From Bryoerythrophyllum caledonicum (Eukaryota; Streptophyta; Bryopsida; Pottiales; Pottiaceae), in contig OZ020521.1 in the NCBI GenBank assembly GCA_963971425.1, forward strand, positions 23,700,012 through 23,764,011: 64,000 bases of DNA. Reading direction: 5' to 3'. A program made the position numbers and the translations under genes. Positions 1-11,113 of this stretch are shown here, one piece after another (the first letter of the stretch is position 1; every line of letters starts with the position of its first letter). The notes under the pieces are model-generated. The model saw nothing but the letters and a program-made list of their open reading frames with translations. It did no database searches and had not been told where the DNA came from.

Positions 1-349
1 GGCCTTTGAAACATTGTGACTGTGGGCCATTCCAATTTCCTCCTCGTGAGTCAAACATAAAAAAACGAAACAAGCATCTCTTACATGTTATGTAAGATAT
101 TTTCAGTGGAACCATTCTTAAGAAACTATATAAATATGTGCTTCCACGCGCACAATAGAATATCCGCGTGAATGCGTACAAAATCTTCCCGACATTCTTC
201 CGACCGTTAATGCACGTGACTGGATCTCCAAATCTCGATTGCACGGGGAAAGTCAACCGTCCCAGAAAAGGAAGTGGAGGACAAGGGAAGGGAGATGAGA
301 GCATGAGAGGGGAGAGAGTTGGGAGGGGAGGGAGCGCAAGGAAGTGGAG

Positions 350-720
350 GAGCCAAGAGGGGAGGCCGATCGATCGGGGTCGCCTGCGGACGATCTCGGC
401 CGTCCAATCCGACGGCCGCGGACAGACTCTACGGCCGGATCCGATCAGACGGCCAAGACAGATCAGACGGCCGTGGCTGCGGACGGCCACGGCCGTCCGA
501 TCGGTCGGCCGCCACCCATCGGACGGTCGCGACCCATGGGACGGTCGCGACCGATCGGACGGCCGCGGCCGTCCGTGGCGGCATCGTGGCCGTCCGATCG
601 GGCGATATGCCCGAGGCCGTCTGCCATCGGACGGCTCGGACGAGTCGCCGACCGTCCGCCGAGGCCGTCCGCCGCTTGCAGACGGCATAAAAGACGGACG
701 GCCGACCTTTCTCCCACACT
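350..720. repeat. GGCCGTCC/GGACGGCC palindrome array
   Basis: GC-rich array of the half-sites GGCCGTCC and GGACGGCC in both orientations, several joined as palindromes centred on CGATCG. Variants with GGACGGTC or GGTCGGCC occur. It lies upstream of the gene starting at 1072. Similar arrays are at 10690-10960, 22075-23100 and 30290-30560. The placement next to element termini or gene starts suggests protein-binding sites; that is inference. Confidence 0.8.
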
Positions 721-812
721 ACGGTGGGCGAGCTGGTCGCTTTGGCAGATTCTGCCGAATCGCTTGCGCCCCCTCGAGTGGCTCTATATTTATCATATTT
801 TAATTCGTTTAA

Positions 813-1026
813 CCCCTAAACGACCAGAGTCCTTCGGGGGAATTCCTTGATTTTTGGGCAGGTTCCTAAAATTCGTAAAACAATTCAATTTTCTCTGAAA
901 TTTTTATTCTACATTGCCTTTGATAAGAGCTTCGTGGACATATTTTTAATTTCTTTTTTGGATTTCTGGTTTGAAAATTAGTATCACTTATAGTTTTTGA
1001 GGGAAATTGTCAAGGAGCTTTAGGGG
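813..1026. mobile_element. piggyBac-like MITE (214 bp)
   Basis: Starts CCCCTAAA and ends TTTAGGGG, flanked on both sides by TTAA (809-812 and 1027-1030). TTAA target duplication with a CCC-rich short inverted repeat is the hallmark of the piggyBac superfamily. A second member of nearly the same length (213 bp) and the same ends is at 37957-38169. There is no coding capacity. It sits just upstream of the gene that starts at 1072. Confidence 0.6.
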
Positions 1027-1071
1027 TTAATTCCCATTCATTCATTTCATTGTTTGTTCTAGTTAGGGAAG

Positions 1072-2301
1072 ATGCCAAGGTCCAACCGGCCCGTTGCTCC
1101 AAAGGGGAAAGCCCCCGAGATGGATTGGGATGCAACGGACGATCCAAATGTCGTTGCGGAGTACGGATGGCAGGATGAGGAAGAGAGGTTGTGGACTTGC
1201 ATCATGTGCAAGAGGTATGTGAAGATGAAGCACCTCATGAAGTTGTGGCCCAGGGCACAAGCGAGGATATCGGGGCCGCGGCGCGAAGGTCTAGCGAGCA
1301 ATTGTCTGAGCGACCATTTCCGCCATCGATATCATGAGGTCACTGCTGCGGTGGGTGTGCGTAACTCCAGGCCGGAGATCATGTTGTATTCGAACATGGC
1401 GATGGTTTGGGCGGAAATCGTCCTACACAAAAATGTGGACTGGCGCACCGTGGCGGGCCGCAATGTCAGCCTGATGGATCGAACTGCCCATTATATACCA
1501 ACTACCTGGAATCAACCGAGTGATTGTTGGCCACGTTGGTCAAACCGAAGATCCGGGGACGATTCCGATGCCCACCAATAACGGCGGACACCTCCAGAAG
1601 AGTACGGGGGACATAACTACGACTACAACCGTGGCAATGATATGGGTTCCGCACCTGTATCATTTGGTGGGGGGAGTGGCAGCCATTACTACGAAGGCGG
1701 CCAATGTGGTACAGGGACCAACACCCCTCAGAGCTATACGCCAACGCATCCAAGGGGTACGTACAAGTCTGGTCGAAATTCCCCCGGAAAAAAGGAAGAA
1801 CACAACACCCAACACTCAACACCCGTCTATTACGACGGATATGGCGGTTCTTACCATGGATATGGCCGTTCTTTGGATGGCGGCCAATGTGGTACAGGAA
1901 CAAACACCCCTCAGAGCTATACGCGAACGCATCCAAGGGATTCGTATGAGTCTGGACGTAATTCCCACAGAAATGAGGAAGAACACGACACTCCAAACCC
2001 TGGACCCGTCTGTTACGACGGATATGGCTATGCTTACGATGGATATGGCCGGAGATTAGATGGGAGAGACAACACGCCTCCATCAACGTTTCCACCTTGT
2101 CAGAACGAAGATGCCGAGTTTGAAAGACAAATGCATGAAGCCACAATACAAAGCCAGAACGAGTACATCCGCAGGCTCGAAGATGAATCTCGCTACATGA
2201 ACAGACAATACAATAACTTGTATGATGTTTATTCAAGCGGGCCGTACTCAAGTGGCACTGGGCCAAGTCAAAGACGTGATACTGACTCAGATTCCGATTA
2301 A
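1072..2301 (+). CDS. BED-like zinc-finger protein, transposon-associated, one internal stop
   Basis: One reading frame of about 409 codons from ATG at 1072 to TAA at 2301, interrupted by one in-frame TAA at 1579-1581 with clear coding on both sides. The N-terminal part has W-T-C-x2-C and a following H/L-rich segment (residues about 40-60), like the start of a BED-type DNA-binding finger. The C-terminal part is low complexity, rich in G, Y, S and T, with two imperfect repeats of a roughly 65-residue unit (GGQCGTGTNTPQSYT in each). It ends in a short helical stretch and an acidic SDSD tail. There is no catalytic domain. BED-like fingers are common in hAT elements and their accessory proteins, which fits the hAT-group array upstream. 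Function is unknown. Confidence 0.55.
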
Positions 2302-2659
2302 TCATACATGGTCTTTGTGTAATGTAATCCATGTGGATAATGTCTTCATGCGAGAACAATGTTGACTATTTTATATATTTAGAAGGTCATTCTTTAAGAT
2401 CTTCAAATCGATGTTTATTAAATATTTCTACGTTGCGGCTATGTCAATGTGGATGATGAATGTACAATGCATGCTACATGTTTCCAAATGAATTTTATTG
2501 ATAAGTTTTTAGTATAAGTGGATGTGTGGAATGAGAAATTTTTATACATTTCAACTTTTCATTCACCTCATAAAAGTTATAGAGTATTTCATATCATTAC
2601 ATGTTAAATAGTTTTTTTTACAACATGTACCTCTAAAGTTCCTTGAGTATTTCTGACCC

Positions 2660-4048
2660 AAAAGTTAAAGCAAGAAGAGAAACGTCGGTCCGCAAAGGGG
2701 CCGGCGTGAATAAAGAATTTGTTCGTTCCATCACTAAGACCATGCCCACCAGACACCATGTCGGGGAGGGCTTGGTTTCTTTTCCATTTTGCGTTGGTGT
2801 AGTAGAATGGACATGGCATGTTGAATGGCAACAGTGTTAATAATATTGAAAGTGTGTGAAATTGTTTCGATGGAGATTTTAAAGGTATCTGAAAAGGAAA
2901 TTTATAGATGGGATAAAGGTGGTGGCACGAGCATCGGTAGTGATTACAATAAGCGGGTCCATTTTCCATCCGAGGGCAATGATGTCATTAATAAGGGGTT
3001 GTTCGGTTGGTATTCATTTATTTTGTTTTCAATTGTTTCCAGGGAGAATCTATCATTACAATATGTGAATTCGATGAATTGAATGGTATACTCTTGGTTA
3101 ATGTGGTCGGGTGGAGGGTCGTTGTATGGTAGGCCCCGAATGCAAAGTATGTCGGCTTTGAGTCTAGCGTTACAAAGACAGCGCTAAGTTGCGCATGTGC
3201 ATGGGAGTCGGGAGTAGCCAAGGGGGGACCGTATTTCCTTCTGGGTTGTAACTTGTTATTAAAGGTGCCGGCATTCATGAGGATAAATCATCGTGATTTG
3301 TTATGCGAGGTAAATAGTTATCGAATTTCCCGTACTGCTTTGTTATGTCTTGTGACAATTAAGGAGTGTATGTGATGGTTTTGGCATTCTCAGTAGAATA
3401 TGGAGTGATTTGTCGGGGTCTGAGGAAGTGCATATGGGGCATGTTACATATGGGAATTTTTCTATTCCAAATAAGAGTTGTTTTCGGGCGTTTCCCACAT
3501 ATCGACTATTACGGAATTTGGTGACGCATGTTATTTGTGAGTTCTTGATGATTGTATTTTTCCAAGAATTCGTAGAGAGTTCATAGTCTATTTTGTTGTT
3601 GCCAACCCATTATTCTATATTAGGGAAGTTTTCTTTGATTGTGTCAAGGTTGTTATAGAGGTCTTGTTTCTTGAGATATTTGTTCAAGAATAAAACCGGA
3701 ACCTTAACAGGGGTATCCTCTTTAGGAGGCCAATCTTCTTTTTGGAAGTAGTATGGGGTAGCATGTGGATGTTCGTATGAGTCTTTGGCATTTTCATGCG
3801 TTTTTTTGCGGACCTCTTTTCCAAGTTTATTTGCTTGTTCGTTTCCATCGATATTTGCTTGAGCAGAACTTTGTGAAGGGTTGTTATATGTGTTCAGTTT
3901 TCTAACATGTGGACCAACAACATTAAAATAGTTTGGTCGAGATGGCTATTGTAGAGGATCGGGTTTGTTATTTGGATGTTTAGTAGATAAAGTGCATTGA
4001 TACAATCAATGAATATGTGTGCGGGTTTGTTGTTGTATTTTGTATGGC
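2660..4048 (-). mobile_element. 5'-truncated LINE copy (RNase H/RLE type), minus strand
   Basis: Reading the minus strand from about 4048, the sequence encodes the same RNase H segment (KYNNKPAHIFIDCINALYLL) found on the plus strand of the neighbouring copy. It then follows the same order down to the shared 3' UTR and hairpin at 2683-2706. Coding is heavily decayed. It is diverged from the plus-strand copy, so the two are separate insertions or an old duplication, joined head to head near 4048. Confidence 0.75.
2683..2706 (-). other. 3'-terminal hairpin of LINE (minus copy)
   Basis: A GC-rich stem-loop, on the minus strand CGCCGGCCCC then TTTG then CGGACCGACG. It is the counterpart of the better-paired hairpin at 5753-5777 of the plus-strand copy. 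Conservation of the structure at the same place in both 3' ends suggests a reverse-transcriptase recognition element, as in LINEs with stringent 3'-end recognition. Confidence 0.5.
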
Positions 4049-5040
4049 GAAGAGAAAAAGCCGGATATGGAATATACAACGCTACGAAAGAAATCAGACT
4101 AGCCAAAAGACTACATGGACTGCAAAATATCCTCAGAGTAGAACTAATGGCCATCCACAAAACACTAGAAATCGTCTCAACAAAATACAACAATGAACCG
4201 GTGCACATATTTACAGATTGCATTAATGCACTATATTTACTAAACACCCAAATAACACATCGTACCCTCCATATTAGTCACCCCAACCAAATCATACTAG
4301 AATCAATGGTCCAAATGATACTAAAACAAGGACAAATCACAACCCTCCACAAGGTCCGAGCCCATGCTAATATCGATGGCAATGATCAAGCGGATAAACT
4401 TGCAAAAGAACGAAGAGAAAAACCACATAAAAATGCCAAAGACCCACATGAACACGCCCAAGCCAGTCCTTCCTATTTCCGAAAAGAAGATTGGCCCTCC
4501 AAAGAAGACACCCCCGATAAAGGCCCGGTTAGATTCCTGAGTAAATATCTCAAAAACCAAGACCTACACAACAATCTTGACACAATCGCAGACAACTTTC
4601 CTAACATAGAAAAGTGGATTAACAACAATGACATAGACAATGAACTCTCTACAAATTTTTGGAAAAACCCCATCATCACCGATTCACAAATAACATGCCT
4701 TATCAAATTCCGTACCGGTCAATACATGGGAAACGCCCGTAAACAACTCTTCTTTGGAATAGAAAGATTTCCATCCATAACATGCCCCATATGCCCCTCA
4801 ACGGACCCGGACACATGGCTACATGTTCTACTCAAATGCCAAAACCACCACATACACTCCCTAATTGTCAAAAGACATAACAAAGCGGTATGGGAAGTCC
4901 GAAAACTACTCACCTCTCACAATAAATCGAGATGTTTTATACTAATGAACGCCGGCACTTTTAATAACAACCCTCAAAAAAATACGGTCCCCAAAAAGGC
5001 TACTCCCATGCTCATGTATGACCCAAAGATGTCATTGTAA
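4049..5040 (+). pseudogene. LINE ORF2 fragment: RNase H and zinc finger
   Basis: Open on the plus strand to a TAA at 5038-5040. It shows the RNase H core in order: the Glu of VELMAI, the Asp of IFTDC, then the His and Asp of HKVRAHANIDGNDQAD. The first catalytic Asp would lie upstream of the truncation. After a linker of about 120 residues comes CPIC-x(8)-H-x(5)-C, the CCHC finger that usually precedes the endonuclease. Reading then passes to the next frame near 5020-5040, where the endonuclease continues, so this copy carries a frameshift as well as the 5' truncation. It is inactive. Confidence 0.7.
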
Positions 5041-5491
5041 CGCTAGGCTCAAACCGGACATCCTTTGTGTGAAAGGTTTACCATATAATGACCCACCAGC
5101 CGGTAACATCAACCAAGACTACACCATTCAATTCATTGAATTCACATATTGCAACGATAGATTTTCCTCGGAAACAATCCAAAACAAAATAGATAAATAC
5201 CAACCCCTTATAGACGACATCATCGCCCTCGGATGGAATGTCGACCCCCTTATTGTAATCATATCCGGCGCTCGTGCCACCACATTCATCCCATGTATGA
5301 AAGCTCTAGAAGATACCTTCAAGATACCCATTGAAACAATTAAAACCTCCTTTAGAAACATTAACACCATAGGTATTCAACATGCCATGTCCATTCTTCT
5401 ACATAATCGCAAAATTGAAAACAACGAAGCCCTCCCCGATACACATGACCCCCATGCATGTTCTTTTCCCGCCTTGATTTATCATGACTAG
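5018..5491 (+). pseudogene. LINE restriction-like endonuclease domain
   Basis: Continues the LINE protein in the next frame. It shows the PD-(D/E)xK nuclease pattern: PD in LKPDILC, E and D in IEFTYCNDR, and K in NKIDKYQPL, followed by the hydrophobic strand LIVIISGARAT. This is the restriction-like endonuclease that nicks the target in RLE-type LINEs. It is offset by one frame from the preceding RNase H/zinc-finger segment. The stop is at 5489-5491, followed by a 3' UTR rich in GTTGGTTCG. Confidence 0.65.
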
Positions 5492-5752
5492 TTGGTTTTG
5501 AGGCTTTTGACTACTTCCTTGATTGATGGTTCGTTCGACCAAAACTCCTTCTGAGACTGGCATTCTTCTTCTGTTGGTTGGTTCGTTGGCTAGTTGCTTC
5601 GTTTATGATTCGTTGGTCGGTTGATTGGTTTGTCGTTCTCTGGCTACTTGTTAAATAGTGTCTATCCTCGAGAGAGGGGAGTAGTTCGAGCTTACTAATT
5701 CCTTGTCCTGTGGGCATGGTCTTACTAGTGGAACGAATAGACACTTTATTCA

Positions 5753-5777
5753 CGCCGGCCTCCTTTGGAGACCGGCG
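5753..5777 (+). other. 3'-terminal hairpin of LINE (plus copy)
   Basis: CGCCGGCCTCC-TTT-GGAGACCGGCG, a nearly perfect 11-bp stem at the end of the LINE 3' UTR. Its counterpart is at 2683-2706 in the minus-strand copy. Confidence 0.6.
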
Positions 5778-6493
5778 TTCTTCTTCTTCTTTGTATTGTG
5801 TTGTGATGATTTGTCATGTTTTGTGTATGGCCATAAGTTCTGCTCTAAGGATATTATAGTGTGTGGAAATTACTCTATAGAGTACACGAAATAGTAGACC
5901 AAATACATTATACAATATCAATGAATACAACAAAATCTTCCTATAAGCATTTTTGCTATTCATATTCGAATGCCTGTACATTTTAATGTATGCATGTTTG
6001 TATTAATGATTGCATATACTTCATTGCTTAAAATTGTTATGGTTCTAGATGTCTGAGTAAATATGTCGTAGCAATCTACCTACGGAGTTAGGCTTTCTAC
6101 TTCCTTAAAATGCTTTACAAACACTCACAAGAATGTGGTTTTTGGAAAACCTTGTACACAATTTATTTTTTCTACTAAATCAAATCCTACTTAGAGAGCC
6201 GATATCCACTATTAATATAATCTGGCCAAATTAGAATTTCATCCACTGCGGATGAGAATAGTCAGAGGATGGAGAAGCAGTCCGTGGTTGAAAAAACAGT
6301 CTCTGGACAAAAAACAATCTCCAGAAGAAAAATCGTCTGCGAATGACTATTGCTTAGTGTTAAGAATCATCACGAACACTATTAAGAAACACTTAATGTT
6401 TGTAACCCGCTCCTTCTCTAGTCTTCAATTTTTTTTAAAATAATTTTGAAATGAGTTATTTTCTTAATATTAAATAATATAGAAAATTCATTA

Positions 6494-6602
6494 AAGTGGT
6501 TGTTATAATGCGTTGCAAAACAAGCGCAAACCAATACTAAACTTCAACAGATGCAAAGTAGCGGTTGGCGCTTGCTTTGCAACGCATTAGTCCAACCATT
6601 GT
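6494..6602. repeat. Short inverted-repeat element
   Basis: About 38 bp at the left (core AATGCGTTGCAAAACAAGCG) recurs inverted at the right (core GCGCTTGCTTTGCAACGCATT), giving a compact foldback unit of about 110 bp. The same 38-bp sequence occurs as direct copies at 12733-12776 and 12943-12986, where it ends in CTAG. Confidence 0.6.
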
Positions 6603-6639
6603 AATGTAGTTTAATATTATAATTAGTTTTCTAAAATTT

Positions 6640-6870
6640 CATCCGCAGTATAATTTTCATCCGCTGCAAATGTTTTCATCTGCTGCAAATATTTGAACCG
6701 CAGTCTGATTTTCATCCGCATTCTGATTTTTCATCCGCTGTTTTTATTTTATCCACAGCCTGTTTTTAATTCGTTGTGCTGGTTTTCATCCGCTGCGGAA
6801 ATTTTCATCTACTGCGAGATTTTTCTTCCGCCGCATGGAATTTCATTCACAGTGGATGAAACTGTTTTTT
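6640..6870. repeat. Degenerate TTTTCATCCGCTGC tandem repeat
   Basis: About ten spaced copies of a degenerate motif TTTCATCCGC(T)GC every 20-26 bp. Related GGATGAA and TTCATCCGC strings occur at 6240-6350 and in the foldback MITEs at 24084 and 30107. Confidence 0.6.
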
Positions 6871-8824
6871 TTGGTAGAATGAACTTAACAGATAGTTAAT
6901 AACTTCTAAAATTGAAAATATTCTTTTTTTTTGAATTCCGACTTCGGATTCGGGCTTTTTAGGCGAATTTTCATCTAGTAGGAATGCAAAAAAATTAGTA
7001 CAAAAGTTTTGAAAATTTGACATTTTGGAGTGTATTTAAAAATAACATTTTAGGGACTAAACTTTGGATGTAGATTATGGCTAGAGAATATGTTCATCAC
7101 ATTCGATCTCATGCATGTTTTTTGTGTGTTACTGTTGGTTGTGTTTTCAAATTTGTTATATATGGCGATATTCATTTACAAGACATGTAAGGTGCCTCGT
7201 TTGAAATCTCATTTGAAACAATAATATGATGATGGACACGGAAAGAATACAATTGGATGGAAGGGGACGTCGCTAAAGCGTGCATGAACCCTAAAAGTTA
7301 AAATTCTTCATGCAAAGTTTGAATGAAAGTTTTAACTTTTCTATGCACTTGATTCATGTGTAAATATTTAGAAGAATGTACATGACAATGTCATGGAAAA
7401 CCTCATGAGAAACGATGTTTTTCAACGTTCCCTTGAAAAAACAAGTCTTCTCTTTATTGCATTTTTAAAAAATAGCATACCAACCCAAGTCAAACATTTT
7501 CACACATTGTCACTCATTGTCGGGCGAGGTACCAAAAGATCTTATTAATTTTCACATAAAACCTACATATCTTTGTATTTCTTACATTTTATTTTCTCTA
7601 CATTAATATGTGGTGTAAACCTTCTTATTGACCATTCGGATTAGTAATTCAAAACACATGAAGTTCACAAGAAGAAGAAGTTTGAATTGGCAAAGTTTGA
7701 ACCTCCACTACTTCCATAGTTGTTTAGAATACGCTACACCTGTCCTGTACCTCAAGAAATTGTTCTCTAAGGAACTACCATCATGCTTAGGGTAGTGGAT
7801 TTAGACCTTGTGTGGTTCAAAATTTTGACGCCAGGGAAAGTCAAAGTCTGCGGATCCACTAAACGCAGTGAAGACCCTATACCATTTGCTTCACTTCACA
7901 CACTATAATCTTTCAATCTGTGCGGTCAAAGTTTTTGAAATTTTGTAAACATATTTTTCAATAAGTCTTAATTGAGATCCAGCGATCAGAACTAGAAATC
8001 AGACTTTTGGTTTCCTTCTATGGTCATTGCACTAGAATCCAACAACTTTGAAGTGTTTTCGGTTCAAAACTGTCACAATATTTTTGGGGATATGGGAGAC
8101 ATGTTGTATGAGTAGGGAGTCGGGCATGAGGAGGCGTTTCAAATGGGGGTAATTTCTATAAATGCTAAATTGTATTCAAGAAACATAAAATGGTTGAGGT
8201 TATGTATGATTTTGTGCCATGGGCACTATGATCTATCCCAAAAATTCAAACCCGAACTCGTTAAATTTGATATACGTCTTCTCTACATAAAACCTAGAGA
8301 TCATCATATTTTACACATTTTTCTTTTTCAACAACATGTAGTGAACATTGAAAACCTTCCTAAACCTCAGTTTGGATTATCATTTGAAATCTTATTCAGT
8401 TTACAAATAAATAAAACATGGAATGGCAATTTTTAAACTCCAGTATTTGCGCACTTGATTTGAATATGCTACAGTTCTTTTCTACCTATAAAAATTGGTG
8501 TGTAGGGAAATCTCATCATAAGGTTGGATTTGGATATTTTGAGGTAATTTTAACAAAAATTCTGAAATACAAGAATTTTGAAATAGAACACATTGATAAG
8601 TTAAAAAATCGGAACTATGCCACAACTTAAACCATATAAAATTAACAAAATGTCGGTCTTTTTCACGGCTATATAAAATAAGGTTTTTTTACTTCTTGTG
8701 CCCAAATTTTAAAGGCATGCAATACATATTAATCTAAGACTATTGCTATAGTCACTTCAAAATGTGCATGCTATCTAGTATAGTCTAATAATGCCGAAAG
8801 GAATAAAATAAAACCTATGTATTA

Positions 8825-10309
8825 CTAATACGTTGACCTATAATGCTCATGAGGCGTGGGCCAGTTGTATGTGTCGCTGAAGCGTGTAATGATATGAAAC
8901 AACCATCCACCGCTTTCTCGGTTTTCGTTGCAGACTCTCTCCATGTACATATGAAATGTATCCGCAAATTCTTGATTTGAGAATACTACGGAACTCCGAG
9001 ATTCCCGTTGCAGATTCTCGTAGTCGATGGACATTGTCCGCGCGTTGATTTGTTGCGCTATTCGGGCCGTAGCGAACTCCTCCGAAGCCATCGATAACTT
9101 CGGAATCATTTGTACATCCGCATCTGGTTTGTGCAAATATGCAACCCGCGGATCGACCCACCATCGCTTTCGCAGAGTCTCGGCCATGTCTTCACGCTTT
9201 GTGAACGTATAAAGAGACTGCATTGGTTCGTTAACCTTCGCGGTCATGCCCCAATCGCATACTCCAATATACACTCACGATTCATCTGGCGGGAAGTGGA
9301 GGAGGATATTGTCCAGAGACAAGTCATTGTGGAGATTGTTGCTCTTGTGGACCTCGTTCATGATGTGCAACAACGCCCATGCAAGCTCGATTCGTTTTTG
9401 GCAAAAACGAACCAACTGTTGAACTCGAATAATCTCATCATCGGGAAATCTCCCATAGTTCAAATGTGTGATGACATCGTCACCAAACTCGATATCCCGG
9501 TTCAACATCTATCGAATTGTCCCGCCATTCCACCAATACGCATAGCCTTCGTACTTGTCCGGATGAATGGCCACGAAACGGATGACACCCGGATGTGGAA
9601 TCCTCACTGCCATCGACTCGTTCTGATGCTCCACTTTTGCTAAATCCGGCCGTGTCTCCGATTGGTTGGACAATTTGGCGGCAAATTCTCAGAATGGTTC
9701 AATGCCCGGAGCACCCTCAATGCGGACTTTGCAAATGGTGGCGTATCCACCTCTCCTGTTCGCACTGTCCATTCGTATAACCGCGGCTATTGGCGGAATG
9801 GGAATAAGATGGGCTTTACGCAGCAGGTCTTTTTGGTGCCCCTCTATCGAGTTCCACCATCCCACGAAGCCACGCCGGTTTCGATTCTTAGCGAATGGCT
9901 TCATCTGGGGCACGAACAAGTCTGCCTTCAATAGCACGTCGTTGAAAACTTCATCCGCCGCGCGATTGAACCTTCCAAACTTGGTCAACCAGTTCTTGGC
10001 ATTCCAGAGTGAATTGTGCACTCTGGCATCCAAGAACTTCAAAAATCCGCGCTTCTGGGTCTCCGTATTCCACATCGGGGCTTGAAGCGCGTCCATCATG
10101 TGCTGCCACATGTCCGTTCGGAACTTCTCGGGGCCTTCATCTCTGTATCTGACATACTTGCTCTCCAATGATCGAATAGAATTTTCCTCATAGAATCTGA
10201 CGGTCAGTTCTATGAGGAAATTTTTGCAAGCCTCAGATGGAACGTCGTGGATTGGATGAAGCTTCACTCCGAAGTCCGCAACCTTCTGCTTCTTCTTGTC
10301 CTTCGGCAT
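8825..10309 (-). pseudogene. Protein-kinase-like gene, transposon-associated
   Basis: One minus-strand frame from ATG at 10309 to TAG at 8825, interrupted by two TGA codons (near 9688 and 9275) and one TAG (near 9510) with coding on both sides. It opens with a Lys-rich start and an N-terminal region of about 150 residues. A kinase fold follows: glycine-rich loop (RRGGYATICKVRI), Lys of EFAAKLS, the HPGVIR strand, catalytic loop HNDLSLDN (HxD-L-x3-N) and DWG in place of DFG. The key K, D, N and D residues are all present, so the ancestral protein was probably an active kinase. The C-terminal lobe is short. The gene starts just inside a hAT-type terminus (10690-11113) and runs away from it. The stops fit CGA to TGA and CAG to TAG decay. 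Confidence 0.6.
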
Positions 10310-10329
10310 CTTCTTGAACCCGCCGCCGT

Positions 10330-10560
10330 TCGAAGTTTTAAAAAAAAACTTTTTGGAACAAGTTTTAAAAAAAACTTAAAGTAAAAAACTAGTTTGGAAC
10401 AAGTTCTAAAAAAAACTATGAGAAAAAACTTCTTAGAAGAAGTTTTAAAAAAAACTTAAAGAAAAAACTAGTTTGGAACAAGTTTTAAAAAAAAACTACG
10501 AGAAAAACTATGTTTCGAAGAAGTTTTTAAATTTTTTTTAAAAAAACCGCAAAAACTCCC
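10330..10560. repeat. A-rich tandem repeat upstream of kinase-like gene
   Basis: About two copies of a roughly 110-bp unit made of AAGTTTTAAAAAAAACTTAAAG and AACTAGTTTGGAAC-like blocks, directly upstream of the minus-strand gene start at 10309, in the position of its 5' leader. Confidence 0.65.
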
Positions 10561-10689
10561 CCCCAATGTGAATAACTTTTTCCCTCCCAAAGATGAGGAG
10601 CCAATGGATGGAAAAATGCCAGCCAAAGCCACTCCGCATCCACTCGAAAATATATTTCGAGAGGGGAAGGAAAAAGTGAGAGGCTTTGG

Positions 10690-11113
10690 TTGGCGGACGG
10701 CCTTTTATGGGGTGGCGGACGGCCATGAGGCCGACCGCCACCACGGCCGTCCGATCGGACGGCCGGCCGGCCCTAGAGCCGTCGGCCTAATCGGACGGCC
10801 ATCGTGCGCCCCCGCGATCAAATCGGGGCCGTACGATCAGTCCTTCGGCCGTCCGATCAGGCGGACGGCCGAGGTGCCGTCCGATCTCTACGACGGCAGG
10901 GACCGATTGGACGACCTGTCGCATTTCGACGGCTGAGATCTCGCCGCGTGGCACTTCGTCGAATCTGACGGTCCAGAAAACTTACCAAGGCCTTCCGTAA
11001 ATGCATTTTCCCCCCCCCCCGGACGCTGCGTCCGACGTGACGTCAGGACGTCCTCGTCCTGGGACGTCCTAGGACGCTCTCTGACCCCCAAGGACGTCGG
11101 ATTGGTATCCCTG
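10690..11113. mobile_element. hAT-type terminus with GGCCGTCC array
   Basis: Carries GGCCGTCC palindromes (10690-10960), then a run of C, then GACGTC/AGGACGTCCT repeats, and ends GGTATCCCTG at 11113. This copies, block for block, the right end of the hAT element that ends at 30688. The sequence read inward from the end, CAGGGATACC, is a normal hAT inverted repeat. The next 8 bp, GTCTATAT, would be the target duplication, but I found no matching left end in the window. The kinase-like gene may be its cargo. Confidence 0.65.

Larger units (their letters stand above)
60..2570 (+). mobile_element. Transposon-like unit with palindrome array and zinc-finger gene
   Basis: The limits are set by homology to 23100-23720, where the same 5' flank (about 60-350 here) and the same 3' flank (about 2384-2570 here) are joined with the gene missing. 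That pairing shows a mobile unit of about 2.5 kb, with the second copy an internal-deletion derivative. Inside lie a GGCCGTCC array, a piggyBac-like MITE and one gene. No terminal repeats or target duplication could be found, and the true left end may lie before position 1. The array matches those in the hAT element at 21962-30688, so this may be a piece of the same hAT group. Confidence 0.45.
4049..5790 (+). mobile_element. 5'-truncated LINE copy (RNase H/RLE type), plus strand
   Basis: The 3' part of a non-LTR retrotransposon: RNase H, a CCHC zinc finger, a restriction-like endonuclease and a 3' UTR ending in a hairpin at 5753-5777. The reverse transcriptase is missing, cut off by the head-to-head junction with the minus-strand copy. 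An RNase H plus C-terminal PD-(D/E)xK endonuclease resembles the Dualen and Utopia type of LINE rather than the L1 type usual in flowering plants; the clade cannot be fixed without the RT. Confidence 0.75.
5800..8820. other. AT-rich intergenic DNA with decayed repeats
   Basis: No convincing gene. Two short open stretches on the plus strand (8143-8436 and 8418-8630) overlap, lack recognisable motifs and look accidental. The segment holds the inverted repeat at 6494-6602 and the TTTCATCCGC repeat cluster at 6640-6870. Confidence 0.5.

Noticed and set aside
168-850. Overlapping open frames on both strands rich in R, G, D and P
   Set aside because: They follow the GC-rich GGCCGTCC palindrome array, which is open in several frames by composition.
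8143-8630. Two overlapping plus-strand frames as genes
   Set aside because: AT-rich, no motifs, mutually overlapping in different frames.
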